From Streptomyces fulvoviolaceus (GTDB taxonomy: Bacteria > Actinomycetota > Actinomycetes > Streptomycetales > Streptomycetaceae): a stretch of DNA of 16,740 nucleotides. A model generated the notes under the pieces. It worked only from the letters and a program-made list of their open reading frames with translations. It was not told the DNA's origin and searched no databases. The stretch covers positions 1-16,740 of the forward strand of contig NZ_JOEY01000105.1 of assembly GCF_000718165.1 (NCBI RefSeq), in the 5' to 3' direction. Positions 6,933-14,729 of the stretch are shown piece after piece. Numbering within the stretch: position 1 is the first letter of the stretch; each line of letters opens with the position of its first letter. The position numbers were made by a program, and so were the translations under genes.

Positions 6933-6935
6933 GCC

Positions 6936-6974
6936 GCGGTCTGCGGTCTGCGGTCTGCGGTCTGCGGTCTGCGG
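6936..6974. repeat. 7-bp tandem repeat (GCGGTCT), about 5.6 copies
   Basis: GCGGTCT is repeated five times without error, followed by a partial GCGG. It lies 4 bp after the stop of the LuxR scrap and 27 bp before the end of the converging racemase-family gene. Such microsatellites change copy number by slippage. Here it is non-coding. The last copy can also pair with GACCG just downstream, a weak possible terminator for the converging genes. Confidence 0.9.
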
Positions 6975-7000
6975 CAGGACCGTGGAACCGCAGTCCCGGC

Positions 7001-8029
7001 TCATCCGAGTCGAGGCCAGGTGTCCGACAGGCGGTAGCCGCCGGGAAAGGGGTCGGACGGGTCGAGCATCTGCTGCTGGATGGCGTGCACCCACGCCCGT
7101 CCGGACACGACGGGCCTGATGGCCGGTCGGCCCGCGAACGTCAGCTCCTCTTCCACCAGGCAGTCGAACTTCGTACCTATGATGGATGTGCCTCGGTAGA
7201 GTTCTCCGGCCGCGAGCTCACCTCGAGCGTGAAGAACGGCCATCCGGGCCGAACATCCCGTCCCGCTCGGCGACCGATCGAGTTTGCCCGGACGCAACGC
7301 GACGGTGCCCGTGCCTTCCAGCACGCCGTTCACCCGACTCACCGGCCTGGTCACCTGGCAGAACGAGATGTGGTCCCAGCCGTTCTCGGGATGCGAGAAG
7401 CCCAGCTGCTGATCGGCGGCGCTCGCGATCTTCATTCCGACTTCGGCGATGTCCCGGGCCTCGTCGGGGCTCACGGCCAGACCGAGAGAGGGGCCGTCGA
7501 CCAGGACGTAACTGTCGCCGCCCCACGCCACGTCGACGGTGACGGTTCCGATCCCCTCGACCTCGATCACGGCGTCCAGCCGGTCGGCGTACGACGGCAG
7601 ATTCCTGAACGTGATGCGCTCGGCTTTGCCGTCCCGGCACTCGGCGACGACGTCGATCAGTCCCCCCGGTGCTTCAAGCACCAACTCGGTTGTGGGCTCG
7701 GTCATCGGCAGGATGCCGGTGTCGAGGAGGACCGTGGCCACACACATGGTGTTCGTGCCCGACATCAACGGATTGTCCTCGGGCTCCATGATGACGAAGC
7801 CCATGTCGGCGGCCGGGTTCTTCGGGGGGACCAGCAGATTGACGTGCTTGAAGACACCGCCACGTGGTTCGTTCAGGACGAGGTTGCGCAAGGTCTCGTC
7901 CTTCTGCAGAAACTGTGACTGCTCCTGGAGAGTGTCGCCCGGCGGCGGGGCCACACCCGCGACGATCACTTCCCCGATCTCACCCTCGGCGTGGCAGCTG
8001 ACAACATGCAGTACGCGCTTGGTCTTCAT
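7001..8029 (-). CDS. Proline racemase superfamily enzyme (trans-3-hydroxyproline dehydratase/epimerase-like)
   Basis: 342 residues from ATG 8029. Superfamily features are [14 protein letters not shown] at the N-terminus, [46 protein letters not shown], the [20 protein letters not shown] motif and a SIIGTKFDC strand. This subgroup is usually annotated as trans-3-hydroxy-L-proline dehydratase, which yields delta1-pyrroline-2-carboxylate, or as an epimerase. The two canonical catalytic Cys positions are Ser: Ser90 in [10 protein letters not shown] and Ser255 in RSPSGTGC, with Cys96 and Cys259 nearby, so the reaction cannot be assigned from the dyad. The ATG overlaps the upstream Ldh-family stop (ATGA), so translation is probably coupled. 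AAGGAG lies 11 nt before the start. The partner fits a ring-imine reduction as the next step. Confidence 0.82.
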   Translation of the reverse strand: MKTKRVLHVVSCHAEGEIGEVIVAGVAPPPGDTLQEQSQFLQKDETLRNLVLNEPRGGVFKHVNLLVPPKNPAADMGFVIMEPEDNPLMSGTNTMCVATVLLDTGILPMTEPTTELVLEAPGGLIDVVAECRDGKAERITFRNLPSYADRLDAVIEVEGIGTVTVDVAWGGDSYVLVDGPSLGLAVSPDEARDIAEVGMKIASAADQQLGFSHPENGWDHISFCQVTRPVSRVNGVLEGTGTVALRPGKLDRSPSGTGCSARMAVLHARGELAAGELYRGTSIIGTKFDCLVEEELTFAGRPAIRPVVSGRAWVHAIQQQMLDPSDPFPGGYRLSDTWPRLG

Positions 8030-9102
8030 GCAGGACCCAACTCCTTGTGCGTGTGCGGGTGCGGGTCTGGCGCCTGCGCCTGCGACGCCCGCAGGGCAGC
8101 CGCATGGAGACGCTCGATGTCCGCCCACTGCTGTTCGTCCATGCGGATACGTGCACCGGACTCGTTTCGGGCCCGTGCCCTTCGCTCACCGGGGATCCTG
8201 AACTGCCCGGCATCGGCCAACGCGGCCGCGAGGACATCGACACGCCCCGGCAGCTCCGGAAGCGCTTCGGCTCCTGCTCCGGGGTCGATGACGACGACGG
8301 TTTCGCCGGTCCGGGCGGTGCTCGCCCCGGCAGGGCGACCGTGCGGCACGTCGTAGGAGAAGTCGGCGCCCACCAGACCGGCGCACATGATCTCCACCAT
8401 GAGCGCGACAGAGGCGCCTTTGTGCCCGCCGAAGGTCGACAGCGCACCGCCGTCGAGGATGGCGCCCGGGTCTCCGGTCGGTCGTCCCTGGGCGTCGATG
8501 CCCGTACCGGACGGGAGCCGACGTCCCTGACGGGCGGCAACCTGTAGGTCGCCGTGCGCGATTGTCGCGGACGCCTGGTCGAAGACCAGCGGAGGACCTG
8601 AGCTGCGCGGAGCGGCGAAAGCCAGCGGATTGGTGCCGTAGACGGCCCGAGTGGCGCCGGGCGGGGCCACGAACACGTCACTGTTGACGACGGCGAGGGC
8701 CAGGAAGCCCTCGTCCGCGAATCCCTCGACGTCGAGGTACAGCGCGCCGAGATGATGAGAGTTACGGATCGCGACGATCGCGATCCCGTTCTCGGTGGCC
8801 TTCTCGACCAGGAGGGGTCGCGCCTGCGCGAGTGCCACCTGGGCAAAGCCGTTGTCCGCGTCCACCCGCACAAAGCCCGGAGCCGCGTCCGCGACACGCG
8901 GGGCGGGGTCTCCGTTCACGTAGCCGCTCTCGATGGTCGACAGGTAGTCCTTGAGCCTGAACACGCCGTGGCTGATGCTTCCGTCCCGCTGCGCCGTCAG
9001 ACAGTTCTCGGCAAGGATGCGTGCGCAGGCGGATGAGTACCCGTGCGCCGTGAGCACCGCCTCGACCTTGCGAACCACGGCAGCGAACTGCATTTCGATC
9101 AA
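8026..9102 (-). CDS. Ldh-family NAD(P)H oxidoreductase (delta1-pyrroline-2-carboxylate reductase-like)
   Basis: 358 residues of the malate/L-lactate dehydrogenase (Ldh_2) fold, which is unrelated to the classical Rossmann enzymes. Family marks are [73 protein letters not shown] and the glycine-rich [18 protein letters not shown]. Known members include DpkA-type delta1-piperideine/pyrroline-2-carboxylate reductases as well as ureidoglycolate and sulfolactate dehydrogenases. Pairing with a racemase-superfamily dehydratase favours cyclic imine reduction to L-proline. The start is TTG 9102 (GATGAGG, 8 nt spacing) or ATG 9093; both keep the fold. The C-terminus ends in an Ala/His/Pro-rich tail. 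The fold call is firm, the substrate inferred. Confidence 0.85.
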   Translation of the reverse strand: MIEMQFAAVVRKVEAVLTAHGYSSACARILAENCLTAQRDGSISHGVFRLKDYLSTIESGYVNGDPAPRVADAAPGFVRVDADNGFAQVALAQARPLLVEKATENGIAIVAIRNSHHLGALYLDVEGFADEGFLALAVVNSDVFVAPPGATRAVYGTNPLAFAAPRSSGPPLVFDQASATIAHGDLQVAARQGRRLPSGTGIDAQGRPTGDPGAILDGGALSTFGGHKGASVALMVEIMCAGLVGADFSYDVPHGRPAGASTARTGETVVVIDPGAGAEALPELPGRVDVLAAALADAGQFRIPGERRARARNESGARIRMDEQQWADIERLHAAALRASQAQAPDPHPHTHKELGPA

Positions 9103-9245
9103 CCGCTACGCCTCATCTCCGAAGTGGATCTGCCGCAAGACACTCGGCGGGAGCCAGGCTCGCGAGGGTGACGTCATTCCACCGAACGCTAGATCGCCCC
9201 GAGCCGGGGTGGCATGCACGCTGCGTAGGATGTTCTTCGCTCTTC

Positions 9246-9261
9246 TTCTACTTTTGTCGGA
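9246..9261. promoter_or_regulatory. Imperfect operator-like repeat, copy 4
   Basis: TTCTACT-TT-TGTCGGA matches 11 of 14 arm positions of TTCGACA-N2-TGTCGAA. It lies in the 188-bp gap between the IS630-GntR gene and the Ldh-family gene, about 145 bp before the latter's start. If real, it would bring the racemase/Ldh operon under the same regulator as the DAO/GMC unit. This is weaker than copies 1 and 3. Confidence 0.3.
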
Positions 9262-9290
9262 GCAGCCGTCGGTCGCCGGGCCCGAACCGT

Positions 9291-10982
9291 CTACAGACCC
9301 GATTCCCCGAGGCCCCCGGTGATCGTTCGCCACAATTGGTGGTCGAATTCTTCCTGCGGGAGCTGAGCCGCCATGTAGCGCACCATGTACTCGATCTTCG
9401 CGCGCCAGTGCCGGACGGCTTCGTGTGCGGAGCGATTGCGCAGCGCCGCCAGGATCGCCGCATCCTGGCGTACGACCCTCTCGCCCGCGTCGGCGTAGTC
9501 GAGTCCGAGGATGGAGGCGAACATCCGCAGCTGCATGTTCAGTCTGCGGAAATGCAACGCGGTACGCGGCAGGCGGGCCGCGTCCGCGAACGCGTCCTGG
9601 AAAACCGTGTCCGCTTCGACCATGACCTGCATGTCGCCGTGCCGCACGGCCGCTCTCGCCTCCTCCAGCGCGGCGCTCACCGGCCGCAGCGCGGACGGGT
9701 CCAAGGTCGCGAGGCGGCGCAGGAGCACACCGCCCAGGGCCGCGCGGGAGGCATACGTCTCGAGCACGTCCGTGGAGTGGATCACGGGGATCATCGCGCC
9801 CTTGTTCGGCAGGAGCTCCAGCAGGCCGTCGTCGGCGAGCATCCGCAGCGCGTCGCGGACCGGGCCGCGGCTGACACCGAGGCGGGCCGCCAGAGGCGCC
9901 TCCATGATTCTCTCGCCCGCCGCGAACCGGCCGCGGGCGATCTCCTCCTTCAGCGCGTAGACGACCTGATCGGCCAATCGCGGGGAGGGGGTCGGTTCCG
10001 GGGCGGGAATCCGAGCGGCGGAGGCGGGCTCCACATGGACGACTGAGTCAATTCTCGTGCCATCCCATGGCACCTCCCTGGAACTCAGGTCCTGCCGTAT
10101 CCAGGCAAACTCCCGCTTTCCCGTCTCGCGCCACCCGTGGATACGGTCCGCCACCTCGGCCACACCGATCACGCCCCGGACATGCGCCTGCCAGGCGGAG
10201 CGCGTGGCGAGGTAATCCACCTGGAAGCGGTGCTGTCGGCGCCACCCGGAGAGCAGTGCAGGACTCAGAGCTCCCCTCTCCCATTCCGTCGCGTCGACCA
10301 CGACCTGGATGTTCACCGACGCGGGCACGGTGCGGTCCAGGCGGGCCAGGAACCCGCGCAGGGCGACGGAGGCGGCGGACAGACCGGCGGCACCAGGCAC
10401 GGCGACGGAAGGAGTGCGGCAGTACTCGGCCGCGGCGAGCACGGTGGGCACCCCGGTCCGGGAGACCCGGGCGGGTGCGTCGACGGGCCGCCGCAGGGCC
10501 AGCGCCCGGAGGGCAGGCCCAAAGTACACGCCGACCAGTTCGTTCACCGGCGCCTCCGCGGGTGGCGAGCCCGGCCAGCGTGTGCGCCAGATCCTGCTGA
10601 CCGTGGCCTGGCTCAGGCCCGTGGCCTCGGCCACCGACCGGGTCGACCAGGATGCACGGTCCTTGGGCGGCCGCCGCAACATCGTGCGCAGGATCTCGTC
10701 GGCAGCCGAGTCGGGAACCGTCCTGGGCCTTCCTGTCCGGGGTCTGTCGTGCAGCGCGTCCAGCCGGTCGGCGAGGAACCTGGAGCGCCACAGGACCACC
10801 GTGTCCCGAGACACGCCCAGTTCCTCGGCGACACCGCTGATACCCGGCGTGGCCTCGCATGCCAGCACGATGCGCGCTCGAAGCGCCAGTGCCTGCTTCG
10901 TGTTGCGGCTCCCGGCCCACCGCTTGAGCGTCGTCCGCTCGGCGTCGGTGAGGGAGAGGCGGACGCGTGGGCGGCCTGTCAT
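9291..10982 (-). CDS. Fusion regulator: degenerate IS630-type transposase plus GntR/FCD regulator
   Basis: One open frame of 563 residues. Residues 1-135 match the IS630 transposase N-terminus: a first helix-turn-helix (GISGVAEELGVSRDTVVLWR, 47-66) and a second (STRSVAEATGLSQATVSRIW, 113-132). Residues 146-300 follow the IS630 catalytic domain in order: NELVGVYFGPALRALAL, a shortened gap, GVPTVLAAAE, FLARLDRTVPASVNIQVVVD (Asp230 retained), RFQVDYLATRSAWQAHVRG. The expected first Asp with its DEKSQ context, and the Glu of NxVERWF, are lost (H-V-R here), so transposition is not expected. Residues ~335-400 are a complete GntR winged helix (APLAARLGVSRGPVRDALRM) and 405-535 an FCD ligand-binding domain. 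ATG 10982 lacks a clear ribosome site. It is divergent from the demethylase gene and upstream of the Ldh/racemase pair, so both are candidate targets. Confidence 0.85.
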   Translation of the reverse strand: MTGRPRVRLSLTDAERTTLKRWAGSRNTKQALALRARIVLACEATPGISGVAEELGVSRDTVVLWRSRFLADRLDALHDRPRTGRPRTVPDSAADEILRTMLRRPPKDRASWSTRSVAEATGLSQATVSRIWRTRWPGSPPAEAPVNELVGVYFGPALRALALRRPVDAPARVSRTGVPTVLAAAEYCRTPSVAVPGAAGLSAASVALRGFLARLDRTVPASVNIQVVVDATEWERGALSPALLSGWRRQHRFQVDYLATRSAWQAHVRGVIGVAEVADRIHGWRETGKREFAWIRQDLSSREVPWDGTRIDSVVHVEPASAARIPAPEPTPSPRLADQVVYALKEEIARGRFAAGERIMEAPLAARLGVSRGPVRDALRMLADDGLLELLPNKGAMIPVIHSTDVLETYASRAALGGVLLRRLATLDPSALRPVSAALEEARAAVRHGDMQVMVEADTVFQDAFADAARLPRTALHFRRLNMQLRMFASILGLDYADAGERVVRQDAAILAALRNRSAHEAVRHWRAKIEYMVRYMAAQLPQEEFDHQLWRTITGGLGESGL

Positions 10983-11000
10983 ACCGGGATAGTAGGTGAA

Positions 11001-11018
11001 CTTCTGACTCGACAGAAG
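11001..11018. promoter_or_regulatory. Inverted repeat before the fusion regulator
   Basis: CTTCTG-ACTCGA-CAGAAG is a perfect 6-bp inverted repeat with a 6-bp spacer, 18 bp upstream of the fusion regulator's start codon. The position suits autoregulation or a leader hairpin. It differs from the TTCGACA-N2-TGTCGAA motif. Confidence 0.4.
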
Positions 11019-11045
11019 GAGTATTTCCCAGTTCGCCTCCCCTTC

Positions 11046-11055
11046 TTGTCAACAA
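11046..11055. promoter_or_regulatory. GntR/FCD-like operator palindrome
   Basis: TTGT-CA-ACAA is a short palindrome of the GT-N-AC type bound by FadR/FCD-subfamily GntR proteins. It lies in the 220-bp divergent gap, 64 bp before the fusion regulator and about 148 bp before the demethylase. It is short enough to occur by chance. Confidence 0.35.
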
Positions 11056-11184
11056 CCGGCAGGGGCTCACATACTCCTCGCAATCCCCTCCCAAGGCGCC
11101 CGTGGCAGCGCCCACCACCCGGGAGGAGCGGCACGAGGGCCCGCCGACGCAGGCGCGGCCGGCCGCACGGGGAAGATCCGTTCT

Positions 11185-11197
11185 CACCGAGAGGGTG
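11185..11197 (+). promoter_or_regulatory. Shine-Dalgarno hairpin of the demethylase gene
   Basis: CACC-GAGAG-GGTG forms a 4-bp stem with the ribosome binding site in and beside the loop, 5 nt before ATG 11203. It matches the leader of the etfB chimera in sequence and design (583-600). It also decides the start: the in-frame GTG at 11197 lies inside this element. Confidence 0.4.
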
Positions 11198-11202
11198 TGC
11201 AG

Positions 11203-13251
11203 ATGACAGCCGCGAACGTCGATCCGCTCCTCGAGCCCTTCCAGCTCGGGCGCCTGCGGTTGCGCAACCGCATCATCAGCACCAGCCATGAGCCTGCGTA
11301 CGCCGAGGACGGTCTGCCGAAGCTCCGTTACCAGCTCTACCACGAGGAAAAGGCCAAGGGCGGCCTCGCACTCACCATGATCGGTGGCTCGGCGAACGTG
11401 GCGATCGACTCCCCGTCCACGTTCGGCCAGCTCTATCTGGGCGACGACAAGATCATTCCGTACCTCCGGCAGACCGCGGACCGTGTGCACGCCCACGGCG
11501 CGGCGATCATGTGCCAGATCACGCACATGGGGCGGCGCACCGAGTGGGACACCGCCGACTGGCTGCCCACGATCTCCGCCTCGCCGCTGCGTGAGCCGGC
11601 GCACCGCAGCTATCCCAAACAGATGGAGGAGTTCGACATCCGCCGGGCCGTGCGCGCGTACGGTGAGGCCGCGCGTCGGTGCAAGGAGGGCGGCCTCGAC
11701 GGCGTCGAGGTCAGCGCGCACGGCGGCCACCTCATCGACCAGTTCTTGTCCCCGCGGATGAACCACCGCACCGACCAGTACGGCGGCGGCCTCGACAACC
11801 GGATCCGCTTCGCGCTGGAGGTCCTGACCGAGGTCCGTGCCCAGGTCGGCGAGGACTTCGTCGTCGGCATCCGCATGAGCGGCTCCGAACTGACCGAAGG
11901 AGGCATCACTCCGGAGGACTCGATCGCCATCGGGCAGCGGATGGCCGCGTCGGGGCTCGTCGACTTCATCTCCCTGACGGTGGGCTCCGCGACGACCGAC
12001 TCCGAACTCGCCCAACAGGTAGCCCCGTTGGGATCGCCCCTCGGTACCTATCTGCCGATCGTCAAGGCGTTCAAGGAGAAGGTCGACCTCCCGCTGATCC
12101 ACGCGGGCCGGATCGCCGACCTGTCCACCGCGCGGCACGCGCTGCGCGAGGCAGGGGTGGACCTCGTCGGCATGGTGCGCGCGCACATCGCCGATCCGCA
12201 CATCGTGAAGAAACTGGAGGCGGGCGAGGAGGACCGGATCCGTCCCTGCGTCGGCGCGTCCTACTGCCTCAACCGGATCTACGTCGGCCTCGACGCGCTG
12301 TGCATCCACAACCCGGCCACCGGCCGCGAGCAGCTGATCCCCCAGATCGCGCCCGCGGCACCGCGGCGCAGACACGTGGTGGTCGTCGGCGGCGGCCCGG
12401 CGGGACTGGAGGCGGCGCGGGCCTGCGCCGAACGCGGCCACAGAGTGACCCTGCTGGAGGCCGCGAGCCGCCTCGGCGGCCAGATACAGCTCGCCACGCG
12501 CGCCAACGAGCGGCAGAAGGAGCTGCTGAGCATCGTCAACTGGCTGGACTCCGAGGCACGACGGCTCGGCGCGACCGTACGGCTCAACACCTACGTCGAA
12601 GCCGACGACGTGCTCGCCCTCGACCCGGACGTCGTGGTGGTCGCCACCGGCGGCCTGCCCGCGACGCCGGACATCCCCGGCGCGCGCCACACGGTCACCA
12701 CCTGGGACGTCCTGAGCGGGGACGTGGCCCCGGGACGCCGCGTCCTCGTCTTCGACGATCACGGCAGCGACCAGGCCCTGTCCACCGCGGAACGGCTGGC
12801 CGCGGCGGGATCCGAGGTCGAGATCGTCACCCCGGACCGGGAGGTGGGTCACGAGGTGGTCGGCACGCTGTACCCGGCGTACCTCGAGAACTTCTACCGG
12901 GCCGGCGTACGCCTCACCCCGGACCACCGGCTGCGCGAGATCCGTCGCGGCGACGGCGGCCTGGTGGCGGTCGTGCGCAACGAGTACACCGGCGCCCTGC
13001 AGGAACGGATCGTCGACCAGGTCGTCGTCGAGCAGGGCACGCTGCCGAACGACGACCTCTATCTGGAGCTCAAGGAGGCCTCGGCGAACCTGGGCGAACT
13101 CGACCTCGACGCCTTCGTCGCCGTCGCACCCCAGCAACTGGTCAGCAACCCGGACGGACGCTACCGGCTCTACCGGATCGGTGATGCCGTGGCCGGCCGC
13201 AACATCCACGCCGCGATGTACGACGCCCGCCGACTGGCCCTGTCCGTGTGA
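11203..13251 (+). CDS. TMADH/DgcA-like flavin N-demethylase (NADH:flavin oxidoreductase family)
   Basis: 682 residues, the usual length for TMADH/2,4-dienoyl-CoA-reductase-type enzymes. An N-terminal FMN barrel carries TSHEPAYAEDGLPKLRY, ITHMGRRTEW, and the SAHGGHLIDQFLSPRMNHRT and DQYGG signature. A central Cys motif near 347-366 reads RPCVGASYCLNRIY then LDALCIHNPATGRE. A dinucleotide-binding half has VVVVGGGPAGLEAARACAER and a second Rossmann segment, and ends in RIGDAVAGRNIHAAMYDARR. Relatives such as dimethylglycine demethylase DgcA and N-methylproline demethylase remove a methyl group as formaldehyde and pass electrons onward. TMADH holds its 4Fe-4S cluster with four Cys; here only three are present, with Ala at the second position. 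ATG 11203 has GAGAGGG 7 nt before it. A mycothiol formaldehyde dehydrogenase downstream supports demethylation. Confidence 0.82.
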   Translation: MTAANVDPLLEPFQLGRLRLRNRIISTSHEPAYAEDGLPKLRYQLYHEEKAKGGLALTMIGGSANVAIDSPSTFGQLYLGDDKIIPYLRQTADRVHAHGAAIMCQITHMGRRTEWDTADWLPTISASPLREPAHRSYPKQMEEFDIRRAVRAYGEAARRCKEGGLDGVEVSAHGGHLIDQFLSPRMNHRTDQYGGGLDNRIRFALEVLTEVRAQVGEDFVVGIRMSGSELTEGGITPEDSIAIGQRMAASGLVDFISLTVGSATTDSELAQQVAPLGSPLGTYLPIVKAFKEKVDLPLIHAGRIADLSTARHALREAGVDLVGMVRAHIADPHIVKKLEAGEEDRIRPCVGASYCLNRIYVGLDALCIHNPATGREQLIPQIAPAAPRRRHVVVVGGGPAGLEAARACAERGHRVTLLEAASRLGGQIQLATRANERQKELLSIVNWLDSEARRLGATVRLNTYVEADDVLALDPDVVVVATGGLPATPDIPGARHTVTTWDVLSGDVAPGRRVLVFDDHGSDQALSTAERLAAAGSEVEIVTPDREVGHEVVGTLYPAYLENFYRAGVRLTPDHRLREIRRGDGGLVAVVRNEYTGALQERIVDQVVVEQGTLPNDDLYLELKEASANLGELDLDAFVAVAPQQLVSNPDGRYRLYRIGDAVAGRNIHAAMYDARRLALSV

Positions 13252-13311
13252 ACGAATCTCCCCCCACCACCCCACACCGCTTGCGAGTCACTCCCCCCTC
13301 ACCCCATCCCG

Positions 13312-13570
13312 AGGGCCAAGACGACGGCACACAGCCGCGTGGCCTCCTCCCTCAGCCGCATCGGCGCGGCGGTGGGCACCTGTCTCGTCCCCGTCACCCC
13401 TCAGCGGCTGGGGCATCGGCAGCACCATGCTGGCCGCCGCGGTCATCAGCCTGATCGGTGCGGTCGTCTCCGTCGCATGGGCACCGGAGACACGCAGCAT
13501 GGCCCTGCACGAGTCCGCCGCGCTGAACTCCCGGTCTGCACAAGCCCACCCCGTGAGCAGCCACGTCTGA
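13312..13570 (+). pseudogene. C-terminal remnant of an MFS (MHS-type) transporter with frameshift
   Basis: Frame 1 reads AKTTAHSRVASSLSRIGAAV then GTCLVPV. After a frameshift near 13395-13405, frame 2 reads GIGSTMLAAAVISLIGAVVS then VAWAPETRSMALHESAA. Together these match the last two transmembrane helices and the APET tail of metabolite:proton symporters (SRIGAA.GT..LP....GI..TML). The first ten helices are absent; the N-terminal end is replaced by non-coding sequence directly after the demethylase stop. The position between the demethylase and formaldehyde dehydrogenase genes suggests a lost uptake permease for the pathway substrate. The gap 13252-13640 holds nothing else I can support. Confidence 0.65.
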
Positions 13571-13640
13571 TCCCGTCGATCCGTCCCTCAGCCCGTCATC
13601 TCTCCTCTCGTCATCTCTCATCGCCCAAGGAGCAGCACAG

Positions 13641-14729
13641 ATGCCACAGCAGGTCCGCGCGGTCGTCGCACACGCCGCCAAGGAACCCGTCAAGGTCGAA
13701 CAGATTCTGGTGCCGGACCCCGGCCCCGGGGAGGCCGTCGTACGCGTGCAGGCGTGCGGGGTGTGCCACACCGACCTGCACTACCGCGAGGGCGGCATCA
13801 ACGACGAGTTCCCGTTCCTGCTCGGGCACGAGGCCGCGGGCGTCGTCGAGTCGATCGGGGAAGGCGTCGACGAGGTCGCTCCGGGCGACTTCGTCATCCT
13901 GAACTGGCGTGCCGTGTGCGGCAACTGCCGCGCCTGCCGCAAGGGCAAGTCCCAGTACTGCTTCAACACGCACAACGCGACCCAGAAGATGACACTGCTG
14001 TCCGGCCGGGAACTGACCCCGGCCCTGGGTATCGGCGCCTTCGCGGAGAAGACCCTCGTGGCCGCGGGACAGTGCACCAAGGTCGACCCCGCTGTGGCGC
14101 CGCAGGTGGCCGGGCTGCTCGGCTGCGGTGTCATGGCCGGAATCGGCGCCGCGATCAACACCGGTGGCGTGAGCCGGGGCGACTCGGTCGCGGTCATCGG
14201 CTGCGGTGGGGTCGGTGACGCGGCGATCGCCGGCGCCCGGCTCGCCGGCGCGGCGGCGATCATCGCCGTGGACCGCGACCCGCGAAAGCTGGACCTGGCC
14301 AAGGAGTTCGGCGCGACCCACGTCGTCGACGCCCGCCACAACGATCCGGTCGAGGCCATCCGCGCCGCCACCTCGGGCTTCGGCGCCGACGTCGTGATCG
14401 ACGCCGTCGGACGACCCGAGACCTGGGAGCAGGCCTTCTACAGCCGTGACCTCGCCGGCACCGTCGTCCTGGTGGGCGTCCCCACTCCGGACATGACCGC
14501 CCCGGAGATTCCTCTGATCGACTACTTCGGCCGCGGCGGAGCCCTCAAGTCCTCCTGGTACGGCGACTGCCTGCCCTCGCGCGACTTCCCGATGCTGGTC
14601 GACCTGCATCTGCAAGGACGCCTGCCCCTGGACAAGTTCGTCACCGAGGAGACCGGGATCGAGGGCGTCGAGGAGGCCTTCGAGAAGATGCACCGCGGAG
14701 ACGTCCTGCGTACGGTGGTCGTTCTGTGA
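13641..14729 (+). CDS. mscR: S-(hydroxymethyl)mycothiol dehydrogenase (mycothiol-dependent formaldehyde dehydrogenase)
   Basis: 362 residues of the zinc medium-chain dehydrogenase family. Catalytic zinc ligands are Cys42 in [10 protein letters not shown], His63-Glu64 in [10 protein letters not shown], and Cys162 in [12 protein letters not shown] structural zinc lobe is formed by Cys93, Cys96, Cys99 and Cys107 ([17 protein letters not shown]). The NAD site is [12 protein letters not shown] (187-192). The [11 protein letters not shown] stretch and the [20 protein letters not shown] and [14 protein letters not shown] regions are typical of the mycothiol-specific enzyme, which oxidises the formaldehyde-mycothiol adduct to S-formylmycothiol. 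AAGGAG sits 8 nt before ATG 13641. The MBL gene begins inside its stop codon, so the two are translationally coupled. It would clear formaldehyde released by the demethylases. Confidence 0.92.
   Translation: MPQQVRAVVAHAAKEPVKVEQILVPDPGPGEAVVRVQACGVCHTDLHYREGGINDEFPFLLGHEAAGVVESIGEGVDEVAPGDFVILNWRAVCGNCRACRKGKSQYCFNTHNATQKMTLLSGRELTPALGIGAFAEKTLVAAGQCTKVDPAVAPQVAGLLGCGVMAGIGAAINTGGVSRGDSVAVIGCGGVGDAAIAGARLAGAAAIIAVDRDPRKLDLAKEFGATHVVDARHNDPVEAIRAATSGFGADVVIDAVGRPETWEQAFYSRDLAGTVVLVGVPTPDMTAPEIPLIDYFGRGGALKSSWYGDCLPSRDFPMLVDLHLQGRLPLDKFVTEETGIEGVEEAFEKMHRGDVLRTVVVL

Noticed and set aside
6936..6974. CRISPR array
   Set aside because: The units are 7 bp, directly adjacent and without spacers, so this is a simple tandem repeat.
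9291..10982. Complete mobile IS630 element
   Set aside because: I see no terminal inverted repeats with TA duplication, the catalytic acidic residues are degraded, and the frame continues into a regulator. It was treated as a domesticated fusion.
10048..13275. 1075-residue open frame on the minus strand opposite the demethylase gene
   Set aside because: It mirrors the plus-strand codon periodicity, is rich in Arg/Gly/Ala/His with no recognisable domain, and overlaps two genes with clear families. It is a GC-bias shadow.
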